A stretch of DNA of 31,795 nucleotides from a virus: positions 1 to 31,795 of the IMG/VR virus record IMGVR_UViG_3300025652_000304. One strand, 5' to 3'. The notes beneath the pieces are model-generated. The model was not told the DNA's origin and ran no database searches. It saw only the letters and a list, made by a program, of their open reading frames with translations. Each line of letters starts with the position of its first letter. Position 1 is the stretch's first letter. The position numbers and the translations under genes are program-made. Below, one piece after another: positions 1 through 5,824 of this stretch.

Positions 1-290
1 CCCTCGTCTGTTAGGTCCTTGTGGCCTTCTCCTAGAATATACCGCTCTAAATGTAAGTGCATGTTAGTGCCCCTGCTTGCAGCCTGATTCTTGACACGTT
101 CTGCTTCTACCTCACCAACACGTTTCTGCCACTTTAAAATCGACGCCATCTTCTCAGCGCTCTGTGTAGCAGATAAAATAGTAGTTACACTCGGCAACTT
201 CTTACCCGTTATCTCGTAATGACGTTTACCCTCTATCGATGTTCGCATCGACGCCGGGTACTGGTATAATTTATTCCATTTCATCTTCAT
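1..290 (-). CDS. PD-(D/E)XK (RecB/Cas4-like) exonuclease, N-terminal part, cut by window edge
   Basis: The reading frame starts at the ATG at 288-290 and is open to base 1, giving 96 residues of the N-terminus; the rest lies left of the window. Visible motifs are KKLPSVTTILSAT, then a helix with KWQKRVGEVEAE and AASRGTNMHLHLERY. I recognise this pattern from the single-strand or RecB-like exonucleases of marine T7-like phages, where the conserved RGTxxHxxLE segment precedes the catalytic D...ExK core. The catalytic core is outside the window, so activity is not shown here. In such phages the enzyme degrades host DNA or processes recombination ends. It overlaps the preceding small gene by 20 bp. 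A second ATG two codons later is an alternative start. Confidence 0.75.
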   Translation of the reverse strand, partial: MKMKWNKLYQYPASMRTSIEGKRHYEITGKKLPSVTTILSATQSAEKMASILKWQKRVGEVEAERVKNQAASRGTNMHLHLERYILGEGHKDLTDE

Positions 291-432
291 ATAATTTCTT
301 TTCATATTCAAAACCTTCCATCAACTCTTCGTGTAAGGTTTTCTCTTTCTTAAAAATTTCGTTAAATCTTTTTCGGTATAGTTCAGTAGACGGTCTAGAC
401 TTACCGTCCCACTTTTCCTTTTTTGTAGCCAT
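271..432 (-). CDS. small conserved phage protein, 53 aa
   Basis: This short charged protein begins MATKKEKWDGKSRPST and ends with an acidic EKKLYEDEME tail; it is probably mostly helical. The frame extends upstream to an ATG at 453, but the ATG at 432 is preceded by a GAAAGGA Shine-Dalgarno sequence at proper spacing and the upstream ones are not, so I chose 432. It overlaps the exonuclease gene by 20 bp, suggesting translational coupling and perhaps a helper role with it. Function is unknown. It looks like small proteins found beside phage exonuclease genes, but that is from memory of the pattern, not from a search. Confidence 0.7.
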   Translation of the reverse strand: MATKKEKWDGKSRPSTELYRKRFNEIFKKEKTLHEELMEGFEYEKKLYEDEME

Positions 433-450
433 AGCCATCCTTTCTATTCC

Positions 451-481
451 CATATAGTTTCTGCCATGACCAAGACGTCAA
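451..481 (-). promoter_or_regulatory. possible weak promoter in the 433-506 gap
   Basis: Read leftward, the 74-bp gap holds TTGACG (476-481) and TATATG (451-456), separated by 19 bp. The spacer is longer than the 17 bp optimum, so this is a weak candidate for transcription of the 53-aa gene and the exonuclease, downstream of the homing endonuclease gene. Confidence 0.25.
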
Positions 482-506
482 AACAGTTGAATAACTATAT
501 ATTACT

Positions 507-947
507 TCAAGTATTTTGGTGTAAATTTTTGACATTTCTATACTCTTCCAGGTTTACCACATTCTCTCTGCTTTGTGTAGAGTAATGTTCTATCACTTCT
601 TGTATCTTAGGTAACTTTGTATGAGCAAAAGGCCAAAGCAAACAACACACATGATACGCGTCTCTAAATGTACAACGCCATTTGTATTGTGGCAGATAAG
701 GTGTACCATCTTTCCGTAAACCTTTGACAGTCTTAGGTCTTAACGTTCCTACACCCAACACTTCATGGACCCAAATCAAAACAGATTTATCAGTCATGGT
801 TATCTCCATAGAAATACGCATAGAGTTACTTGTTCTATATCCTTTGCCTTTGTGTTTTTTCTTTTTCTCAATACCACGTTTGATATTGATACTGCCTTCT
901 CCATCAAAGAGACCGGCAATATATGCTATGTCAACTTCACCTATCAT
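507..947 (-). CDS. LAGLIDADG homing endonuclease, free-standing, 146 aa
   Basis: The N-terminus carries one LAGLIDADG motif, AYIAGLFDGEGSI (about residues 9-21), whose acidic residue is the metal-binding catalytic residue in this family. A Lys/Arg-rich segment follows, then RISMEITMTDKSVL and KWRCTFRDA, consistent with the DNA-binding beta saddle. One motif and about 146 residues fit the I-CreI-like class that works as a homodimer. Its start overlaps the stop of the upstream 70-aa gene (ATGA). It sits between small genes rather than inside an intron that I can recognise. Such enzymes cut a specific site in related genomes lacking the gene and so spread themselves. The target site is not identifiable here. 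Confidence 0.88.
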   Translation of the reverse strand: MIGEVDIAYIAGLFDGEGSINIKRGIEKKKKHKGKGYRTSNSMRISMEITMTDKSVLIWVHEVLGVGTLRPKTVKGLRKDGTPYLPQYKWRCTFRDAYHVCCLLWPFAHTKLPKIQEVIEHYSTQSRENVVNLEEYRNVKNLHQNT

Positions 948-1156
948 TTTTTTCCTTTCTGTTCAGCTATCCAAATAAGTTCTTCTAGCTTTGTTTTAAA
1001 CCTTGGGACACGTGATCTTTCTTTATGTATTACTTTTTTACCATCACTGTGCCCGTGTTCATGCTGGTCTCTTGTCGCTTGATTCTCTTCTCTTAATTCT
1101 ACCTCAACACCTTTTTCTAAATTTTTCAACCATTTAATCACGTTCAAAACCCCCAT
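944..1156 (-). CDS. hypothetical small charged protein, 70 aa
   Basis: The predicted protein begins MGVLNVIKWLKNLEKG and contains a His-rich stretch (DQHEHGHSDG) followed by a basic segment, ERSRVPRFKTKLEEL. The frame is open from a GTG at 1168, but the ATG at 1156 has an AGGTG sequence about 9 bases upstream and is preferred. It overlaps the homing endonuclease start by ATGA. The His-rich part could bind metal, but no known fold is recognisable. The gene fits the general coding pattern, and function is unknown. Confidence 0.55.
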   Translation of the reverse strand: MGVLNVIKWLKNLEKGVEVELREENQATRDQHEHGHSDGKKVIHKERSRVPRFKTKLEELIWIAEQKGKK

Positions 1157-1182
1157 AGATACCAGCACCTATGTTAATCATG

Positions 1183-1380
1183 TCAGTTGTGTTTAAAGCG
1201 CAGTGGCTTAAGCAAAGGGTGAGTATCAAAATACTCATCAAACTCCTTATCATGTATTTCTCCTTTCGAATTGCAAATTGCACATTGCATTACTGTATCG
1301 TTAGCAGGGTTTTCGGATTTGTGCACTTTGACAAATCCGTTTCCCTGACAGTTAGGACAAATCTTTTTTTGATTCGTCAT
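1183..1380 (-). CDS. small zinc-ribbon protein, DnaJ-type CxxC pair, 65 aa
   Basis: Two cysteine knuckles are visible, CPNCQGNGFV (about residues 9-18) and CAICNSKGEI (about 33-42), 20 residues apart. Each resembles the CxxCxGxG repeat of DnaJ or anti-TRAP zinc domains, so one structural zinc ion is expected. The C-terminus (KEFDEYFDTHPLLKPL) is probably helical. Its first 29 bp overlap the preceding 58-aa gene. Small zinc proteins of this type in phages often bind host proteins, but nothing in this sequence identifies a partner. Confidence 0.75.
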   Translation of the reverse strand: MTNQKKICPNCQGNGFVKVHKSENPANDTVMQCAICNSKGEIHDKEFDEYFDTHPLLKPLRFKHN

Positions 1381-1528
1381 CTGTATACTTACTTGTTGTT
1401 TTATTTGATTTACTTTCTGTTGGTTTTAGTGATGCAAGCATTGCAATATGTTGCGCTACTTCACCATAAGGTCTTGCCCACATATACTGTAAAAGTTGTT
1501 TTCTTTGTTCTTCTGTAAGTGTAAACAT
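1352..1528 (-). CDS. small conserved phage protein, 58 aa
   Basis: Read by hand from the minus strand: ATG at 1526-1528, TAA at 1352-1354. The protein begins MFTLTEEQRKQLLQYMWARP and continues GEVAQHIAML, then has a polar, Ser/Lys-rich tail. GGAG lies five bases before the start. The start overlaps the stop of the upstream ribbon-helix-helix gene (TAATG), and the end overlaps the zinc-ribbon gene by 29 bp. The helical N-terminus resembles small proteins I know from marine phages, and function is unknown. Confidence 0.7.
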   Translation of the reverse strand: MFTLTEEQRKQLLQYMWARPYGEVAQHIAMLASLKPTESKSNKTTSKYTDDESKKDLS

Positions 1529-1701
1529 TATTTCTCCTTCATCTTTCCGTTAAGTTTCTTTGCTTTTTCGTTTGCAATAGATTCTATAGTCTTGCTAATT
1601 GACAGTTGTGCATCGGGCAATAATACCTTCGACAACGCAATCAAAGTCTTGTATGTTTCATGTGTTAGAGAAACATTGCGATATTTAGTTATATCAGTCA
1701 T
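1528..1701 (-). CDS. ribbon-helix-helix-like DNA-binding protein, 57 aa
   Basis: The predicted order is a short strand (KYRNVSL), a helix (THETYKTLIALSKVL), a turn (LPDAQ) and a second helix starting at ISKTIESIANEKAKK. This matches the Arc/CopG ribbon-helix-helix plan, in which a dimer inserts its paired strands into the DNA major groove. The ATG at 1701 has AAAGGA about seven bases upstream; the ATG at 1716 has none and was not used. It is the first gene leftward of a divergent promoter region, a typical place for an autoregulated repressor. The repressor role is inferred from fold and position. Confidence 0.65.
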   Translation of the reverse strand: MTDITKYRNVSLTHETYKTLIALSKVLLPDAQLSISKTIESIANEKAKKLNGKMKEK

Positions 1702-1757
1702 GTTGATTCCTTTCATTTATTTATAATGACTATATAGGAGATTAATATAAAAAGTCA
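1702..1757. promoter_or_regulatory. divergent promoter region
   Basis: This gap separates the leftward RHH gene from the rightward 72-aa gene. Leftward, TTGACT (1753-1758) and TATAGT (1729-1734) lie 18 bp apart, a good sigma-70-type promoter. Rightward, TATAAT is present at 1722-1727 but has no well-spaced -35 box. An AGGAG at 1736-1740 is about 17 bases before the rightward ATG, further than usual. The RHH protein is a candidate to bind here. Confidence 0.55.
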
Positions 1758-1976
1758 ATGACAAAATTTATTTTATTAATGCTAGTTTGCAGTCAGATTC
1801 CAGGAAACGAATGTAAACCTGTGCCAACTCCTGTTCAAGAATTTGATAGCTATCATCAATGTGCTTATTTTGGGTATGATTACTCAGACACTTTGTTAAG
1901 ATCTATGGGTGATCAAACTGTGGACGAATACAGAATGTTTACAGCTTTTAGCTGCAAAAAAAATGCTTCAATATAG
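1758..1976 (+). CDS. small exported Cys-containing protein, 72 aa, on the opposite strand
   Basis: The N-terminus MTKFILLMLVC is a short hydrophobic segment suited to export or membrane anchoring. After it come a Pro-rich stretch (CKPVPTPV), the segment EFDSYHQCAYFGYDYS, and a final FSCKK. Cysteines are at 11, 19, 35 and 66. I recognise this layout from small marine-phage proteins of unknown function. It is one of only two rightward genes, divergent from the RHH gene and convergent with the next leftward gene (2 bp apart). The 71-aa protein at 5609-5824 has a similar layout, so the two may be distant relatives. Confidence 0.72.
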   Translation: MTKFILLMLVCSQIPGNECKPVPTPVQEFDSYHQCAYFGYDYSDTLLRSMGDQTVDEYRMFTAFSCKKNASI

Positions 1977-1978
1977 TT

Positions 1979-2173
1979 CTATCTACACATACACCCAAAA
2001 AATTGGGCACCTGCTAGTTTACCACTGGTGATAATGTATCTATTCATTTGTTCAAGATAAGTTGTGTACTTTTCTCGAAGTATATTACAATAGTCAAAAC
2101 AATCAGTCACGTCTTTTGCTATCGTGTACACATGATACATTTGATCCTTGAAGATTATTATATCTAGTTCCAT
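1979..2173 (-). CDS. hypothetical small protein, 64 aa
   Basis: The predicted protein begins MELDIIIFKDQMYHVYTIAK and has five cysteines, including DCFDYC and a C-terminal CMC. Its mixed hydrophobic and polar composition is protein-like. It overlaps the upstream 56-aa gene by 71 bp in another frame, which is more than usual in this genome, and it has only a weak purine-rich sequence before the ATG. It is therefore less certain than its neighbours. No family is recognised. Confidence 0.45.
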   Translation of the reverse strand: MELDIIIFKDQMYHVYTIAKDVTDCFDYCNILREKYTTYLEQMNRYIITSGKLAGAQFFGCMCR

Positions 2174-2273
2174 ATTCTTTTACTTTCTTAAACCAAAGAT
2201 CTTTATAGTATTGTTCTTTGGTATCGTGGTATTTTCTTGCTATCTCGTCTAGCTTCTCTGAGAGTTTCTCCAT
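2103..2273 (-). CDS. small conserved phage protein, 56 aa
   Basis: Read by hand: ATG at 2271-2273, TGA at 2103-2105. The N-terminus has the pattern EIARKYHDTKEQYYKDLWF, which I know from short proteins in marine podoviruses (helix, then K-D-x-Y-Y-K-D-L-W). AAAGG lies eight bases before the start. Both ends overlap neighbouring genes by 71 bp. The last 20 residues lie in the overlap and may be a non-conserved tail. Function is unknown. Confidence 0.6.
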   Translation of the reverse strand: MEKLSEKLDEIARKYHDTKEQYYKDLWFKKVKEYGTRYNNLQGSNVSCVHDSKRRD

Positions 2274-2433
2274 TACTTGTACCTTTCTCTATTATTTTTT
2301 TTATTGAATGTGTTTTCAATTCAACATTAACACCATAAGGTTTCCATGCTTTCTTCATTAGATTTAATTCTAATATAAATGTGGACCACTGACCTTGTGA
2401 TATACCATCAACGTTTACTGTAACTGTTTTCAT
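2203..2433 (-). CDS. conserved phage protein, 76 aa
   Basis: The protein begins MKTVTVNVDGISQGQWSTFI, followed by LELNLMKKAWKPYGVNVEL. The KAWKPYG segment is familiar from small marine-phage proteins. The fold is probably strand-helix-strand. GAGG lies eight bases before the ATG, and the start overlaps the upstream stop as ATGA. The last 23 residues are rich in Arg and Glu and overlap the next gene, so the conserved part probably ends near KKIIEKGT. Function is unknown. Confidence 0.65.
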   Translation of the reverse strand: MKTVTVNVDGISQGQWSTFILELNLMKKAWKPYGVNVELKTHSIKKIIEKGTSNGETLREARRDSKKIPRYQRTIL

Positions 2434-2597
2434 TTTTTTAACCTCTTCATTTCTTCGTACATTTTTTGTAATTTAAATACACTACAGTTAGATATAAAGT
2501 CTTGTACTTCTTCTCTCATTTCTTTCTGCTCTGCGTATACTTTCTGTTTATTTTTTAGTTGCACCATATCGATGCCCCATCTTGTTTGATCTGTCAT
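2430..2597 (-). CDS. small coiled-coil-like protein, 55 aa
   Basis: Read by hand: ATG at 2595-2597 with AAGGA upstream, TGA at 2430-2432. The protein begins MTDQTRWGIDMVQLKNKQKV and is nearly all helix-forming and charged, ending KMYEEMKRLKK. It is the first gene after the promoter candidate at 2618-2645 and is joined to the next gene by an ATGA overlap. Function is unknown. Confidence 0.68.
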   Translation of the reverse strand: MTDQTRWGIDMVQLKNKQKVYAEQKEMREEVQDFISNCSVFKLQKMYEEMKRLKK

Positions 2598-2617
2598 AAT
2601 ATTCCTTTCATATCTAA

Positions 2618-2645
2618 TGTATATAGGATATTATATGATTGTCAA
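2618..2645 (-). promoter_or_regulatory. sigma-70-like promoter
   Basis: Read leftward, TTGACA (2640-2645) is followed after 16 bp by TATACA (2618-2623). The -35 box overlaps the stop codon of the 46-aa basic protein gene, and the -10 box lies about 20 bases before the start of the 55-aa gene. It would drive the small-gene run 2597-1979. Confidence 0.5.
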
Positions 2646-2782
2646 CCCTTCCCCTGGCCCTTGTATCTTTTCGTACGTTTTTGGCGTTTTTCTTGCTTAT
2701 TTAACGATTTTTTATGTTTTCTAGGCCCTCTTTTTTTAGGTTTGTCACGAGGTGTGAAGAATTTAAAACTTTTTTTAGCCAC
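2642..2782 (-). CDS. very basic small protein, 46 aa
   Basis: Read by hand with a GTG start at 2780-2782 and TGA at 2642-2644. The protein begins MAKKSFKFFTPRDKPKKRGP. About 21 of its 46 residues are Lys or Arg and only two are acidic, giving a net charge near +19. It is probably unfolded alone and binds nucleic acid. It overlaps the zinc-ribbon gene by 8 bp, and the Shine-Dalgarno sequence is weak, consistent with translational coupling. I recognise the K-K-S-F-K-F-F-T-P-R opening from marine phages. Confidence 0.7.
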   Translation of the reverse strand: MAKKSFKFFTPRDKPKKRGPRKHKKSLNKQEKRQKRTKRYKGQGKG

Positions 2783-2996
2783 GAGTATCTTTAATTTCTT
2801 CTACTGATAAATCTATCGGCAGATAACTTATCTTACCATTTACTTTTTGTTCAATGTCTCCACCACAGTTTAGACATCTATAATAATCTTGTACTATTGA
2901 TATTAGTAATGTGTGGTCCTCACAATGTGGACAAACTCCATCTACCATTTTAGCTTTCTTAATTATCTCTGCAAAGATCGTGCTTTTTTTAGACAA
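2775..2996 (-). CDS. zinc-ribbon protein, 73 aa
   Basis: Cysteine pairs CPHC (about residues 22-25) and CLNC (about 41-44) are separated by a strand-rich segment, HTLLISIVQDYYRC, the layout of a zinc ribbon. The start is TTG at 2994-2996, preceded by GAAAGG about nine bases upstream; it overlaps the endolysin stop by 8 bp. Proteins like this in marine phages may bind nucleic acid or RNA polymerase, but that is inference. The family (a short single zinc ribbon) is clear, the role is not. Confidence 0.75.
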   Translation of the reverse strand: MSKKSTIFAEIIKKAKMVDGVCPHCEDHTLLISIVQDYYRCLNCGGDIEQKVNGKISYLPIDLSVEEIKDTRG

Positions 2997-3465
2997 GATC
3001 GACCGCCTTTCCTATTACTGGTTTGTATTTAGTTTTACCTTCTGATTTAAATGCGTGTAAGAATTGTTTTCTAGGTTGGTCAGTTGTGAAACTGCAGTGT
3101 ATCCATCCTGAATTAGGTTCGCCGGGCGTGTAGAACTCGAGTATCAATTGATCAAATTCTAGGTTCATGTAAATCCAATCAGCTAATTCTGCATTGTCAG
3201 TTCCCATACATTCAAAGTCTGCGGCCTCAGCTTTTGCATGTTGGCTGTTGATCGAGCTACCTATTTTTAGGCACAGCTGCTCGCTACGGAACCCGCTAGT
3301 CACCTTGACTCTACCAAAGTGATCACGTACCGGCTGTAAAATATTTTCACAAAGTGCTTTTAATTTCTCTATCTGACCTGAGTTAGGATTGTTATTGATA
3401 TCCAAACGAACAGCAGTATCTGATTTAATTAACTCTTGAAGAGTGAAGTTACGTGAAAGATTCAT
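2989..3465 (-). CDS. endolysin, peptidase M15 (D-Ala-D-Ala carboxypeptidase/endopeptidase) family
   Basis: This is a zinc peptidase that cuts peptide bridges of the cell wall to free progeny phage. The family core is visible: TSGFRSEQLC (about residues 56-65), the zinc-binding H76xxxxxxD83 in SQHAKAEAADFE, and the third ligand H123 in GWIHCSF. The length of 158 residues is the whole domain. The N-terminal FTLQELIKSDTA segment is typical of M15_3 proteins. There is no signal peptide, so it needs a holin to cross the inner membrane. The gene lies one base after the membrane-anchored protein gene at 3467-3802, a lysis-cassette arrangement. Confidence 0.9.
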   Translation of the reverse strand: MNLSRNFTLQELIKSDTAVRLDINNNPNSGQIEKLKALCENILQPVRDHFGRVKVTSGFRSEQLCLKIGSSINSQHAKAEAADFECMGTDNAELADWIYMNLEFDQLILEFYTPGEPNSGWIHCSFTTDQPRKQFLHAFKSEGKTKYKPVIGKAVDLV

Positions 3466-3466
3466 T

Positions 3467-3802
3467 TTAGTTTGATAGTGGATTTTTTGTGCTAACCTTT
3501 ATCTCTTCTATTTGTACTTTTAATAAATCTATTTCTTTTTTGTTGATTAAAGAAACAGTGTGTGAATGTTCTACTTGTTCATGTGTATGTGATGTGTCAA
3601 CATTTTCTAGTTTGTTAACTTTTTCTTCTAGTACAGCTATTGCACTTTCAATACCTGATGTATCTACTGTTGAGTGTTCTTGTGATTCTAATGCGTCTAA
3701 CTTTGTTACAATCTCACCATACTTAACAAACCCACCACCTATTGCTGCGATGACACCAAGTAATGCTGCGACTCCTGCTAGTTGACCTTTAATTTTATCC
3801 AT
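3467..3802 (-). CDS. membrane-anchored coiled-coil protein, holin or spanin candidate, 111 aa
   Basis: Residues about 6-26 (GVAALLGVIAAIGGGFVKYG) form one Ala/Gly-rich transmembrane segment. The remainder is a charged coiled coil, broken by a His-rich patch around THEQVEHSHT. Position directly before the endolysin gene and the small size fit a holin, but the long soluble coiled coil also fits an inner-membrane spanin or a regulator of lysis. GGAGG lies nine bases before the ATG. The start overlaps the end of the 605-aa gene by 8 bp. Confidence 0.65.
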   Translation of the reverse strand: MDKIKGQLAGVAALLGVIAAIGGGFVKYGEIVTKLDALESQEHSTVDTSGIESAIAVLEEKVNKLENVDTSHTHEQVEHSHTVSLINKKEIDLLKVQIEEIKVSTKNPLSN

Positions 3803-5612
3803 TTTTAAGTACCTCCAACTCCATTAAGATTTGTTGTTTTCTTGTGTTAATCTCTTGAAGCTTACGTGCTTTGATCTCCATCTTATCATTTTGAATATAA
3901 GTTGCAAGACTCTTATCTGCGTAAATTAATCTATTATCTACCATGTTTAATTGATCTAAATATATATCTTTTGGCTTATAAAATGAAGTCGCTTGATACT
4001 GGTCAAGTGATTCTTGTTGGCTGGTCATAGCTTCCATTTTAATTATATTTTTTATTTGTAGATTTTTAGATATATTTTTTATATCCTTGTCTACTTTTTC
4101 CATTACTTTTGCAAGATTTTTGACGATAGCTTTTTTCTGTTGTATAGCTTTTTGTTCTTTAATTTTTTTGGTTTGAACAACGGACTTCTTAGCAGTTTTG
4201 CTAACAAGTTTCTTTTCTTTAACTTCTTTTTTCTTTTCATCTTTTGCTTGTACCATTTTTGTAGGTTTCTCTTCAACAGATTCTTCTTCAGCCATCTCTG
4301 TAGGTTCTTCTTCTATCATTTCTTCGTCAGCCATCTCTGTAGGTTCTTCCAACATTTCTTCTTCAATCATCTCTTCTTCAATCATCTCTTCTTCTTGTGG
4401 AAAAGATTCTGTCACCATGGCTGGTTTTTCTTGTATCATTTCTTCTTGTGGAAAAGACTCTGTCATCATTGGCGGCTCTTCTTCTATCATTTCTTCTTCT
4501 TGAAATGTATCTGTCATCATAACTGGTTTTTCTTGTGAAAATGATTCTTCTTCCTCTGGCATCATAGGTAAAAATGTTGCAACTATTTCATTTGATTCTT
4601 CGTACACCTCCTCCATCATTGCATCATCAGCGAATAAAATCATAGGGCCATTTGTAAGTTCCATACCTTCAGGTTCCATCGCAAACTCTTGGTCCATCTC
4701 CATAAAAAATTCTTCTACAAACTCTTCTGCAAATTGAAATGTTTCCATTGGCATGTCCATAGGCATTTCCATTTCAAACTGTGGTTCTTCATCAAAAGTA
4801 AACTGTTCTTCAAAGAAAAACTCTTGTACATCATCAAACACTTGATTATCTAGATTTCCTAAATCATCTTGTACTTGATCTAATGAGTCTGATGCATCTT
4901 GATTTAAAACTGTATCATCGTAAGTCATAGTAAGAGCGGCACCTAGTAAGTTAGGACCACCTCGTTGCCCTGTGCCCGTGTTGTTATCTGTACCACTCCA
5001 TGACCAGTCTACTTTGTTTGATCCGTGGTTATTATAAATAACTTGATCATTGTACTGTCCACAGTCTGCAGCTTGGCCTCCAGAGTTTGATCCTGGGTAT
5101 CCGTTACAGTTTCCTTGAAACCCTACTATCTCTGTTCTTGTTTGTGTAGTTGTAGATAAAACATCACCTGATGAATCTTTTAATTGTATTGTGACTGTGT
5201 GTGAGTCTGCATTACCTGTTTTACCTTCACAGTTACCAGGTTGACTATCACAGTTTGCAACATCGATATAACTATTTAAAGTTATACCGTTGTCTAACAT
5301 CTCTTGTGTTCTAGTGTTATTTGTTAATGCAATGTCATCCACTGATAATGTAGCTGTGCCAGTAACTTCAAAATCACCACCAACACTATATTTGTATCCA
5401 CAGTTAGCTTGAGATGCGGGGCATGTTACATCAAATCCGTTTATTGTTGCACCATTAGATACAGTGCCAGATGAATTACCTGAATTAATTTGATCAGTAG
5501 CGTTAGAGTTCCAATCTACGCCGTCACCTGCGTTTGGAAGTAAGTTACCAGTTGTGATACTATCAGCTTGTGCTGCAGTAAATAGAAATAAAAAAGGTAT
5601 TAACCATTTCAT
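3795..5612 (-). CDS. exported protein with Glu/Met-rich repeats and Lys-rich segment, 605 aa
   Basis: A signal peptide (MKWLIPFLFLFTAAQA, cleavage near residue 16) is followed by a Gly/Asn/Ser-rich beta-type domain to about residue 235 with paired cysteines (C64 and C71 first). Residues about 250-445 are almost all Glu, Met, Phe and Pro, with degenerate units such as MMTESFPQEEMIQE and EEEMIEEEP. A sharply basic section follows (EKKKEVKEKKLVSK), then a helical coiled-coil end. The layout is globular, acidic brush, basic and coiled coil, in a protein sent to the periplasm. It lies in the lysis/envelope block. Its role is unknown; an envelope-binding or outer-membrane disruption role is a guess. 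The family seems to recur in marine phages. Confidence 0.8.
   Translation of the reverse strand: MKWLIPFLFLFTAAQADSITTGNLLPNAGDGVDWNSNATDQINSGNSSGTVSNGATINGFDVTCPASQANCGYKYSVGGDFEVTGTATLSVDDIALTNNTRTQEMLDNGITLNSYIDVANCDSQPGNCEGKTGNADSHTVTIQLKDSSGDVLSTTTQTRTEIVGFQGNCNGYPGSNSGGQAADCGQYNDQVIYNNHGSNKVDWSWSGTDNNTGTGQRGGPNLLGAALTMTYDDTVLNQDASDSLDQVQDDLGNLDNQVFDDVQEFFFEEQFTFDEEPQFEMEMPMDMPMETFQFAEEFVEEFFMEMDQEFAMEPEGMELTNGPMILFADDAMMEEVYEESNEIVATFLPMMPEEEESFSQEKPVMMTDTFQEEEMIEEEPPMMTESFPQEEMIQEKPAMVTESFPQEEEMIEEEMIEEEMLEEPTEMADEEMIEEEPTEMAEEESVEEKPTKMVQAKDEKKKEVKEKKLVSKTAKKSVVQTKKIKEQKAIQQKKAIVKNLAKVMEKVDKDIKNISKNLQIKNIIKMEAMTSQQESLDQYQATSFYKPKDIYLDQLNMVDNRLIYADKSLATYIQNDKMEIKARKLQEINTRKQQILMELEVLKNG
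4255..4620 (-). repeat. imperfect tandem repeats coding for Glu/Met-rich units
   Basis: Within the 605-aa gene the plus strand repeats short TTCTTCTTCTATCATTTC-like blocks, often followed by a CTGT or CACC turn. They code for EEEMIEEE units separated by P-x-M-x-T/A-x-S-F or PTEMA spacers. Units vary in length, so slippage or recombination between them probably changes the protein's length between strains. Confidence 0.7.
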
Positions 5613-5824
5613 TCTAATATAAGTTTTTTAATTGACTTTGACCCATCGATGTTCGACTCGAGCTCGGCCATCGACTTGATGCACTGATACTGAATGTTGT
5701 TATTTTTATTTGTTCGAGTTGCAATACGTTTACCTTTTAAACAATCTGACATAGATTCTTGTATTCTATGTTCCTTAATTTCTCCGTTGACAATCATAAG
5801 TAAGGCTATAATTAACTCTGGCAT
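5609..5824 (-). CDS. small exported-type protein with two cysteines, 71 aa
   Basis: The N-terminus MPELIIALLMIVNG is hydrophobic, short for a classical signal peptide, followed by EIKEHRIQESMSDCLKGKR and QYQCIKSMAEL (cysteines 28 and 48). The spacing hydrophobic segment, S-x-x-x-C, Y-x-C resembles the 72-aa protein at 1758-1976. It overlaps both neighbours by ATGA-type junctions, so it is translated with them. The pattern is familiar from marine podoviruses; function is unknown. Confidence 0.7.
   Translation of the reverse strand: MPELIIALLMIVNGEIKEHRIQESMSDCLKGKRIATRTNKNNNIQYQCIKSMAELESNIDGSKSIKKLILE

Noticed and set aside
1171-1518. Plus-strand 115-codon frame
   Set aside because: It is antisense to the zinc-ribbon gene and the 58-aa gene, both of which have motifs, Shine-Dalgarno sequences and overlaps.
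4140-4538. Plus-strand open frames of 132 and 101 codons opposite the Glu/Met-rich repeats
   Set aside because: They are the complement of the GAA/GAG-rich repeats and read as Phe- or Ser-rich strings; no ribosome binding site, and the signal-peptide gene on the minus strand explains the region.
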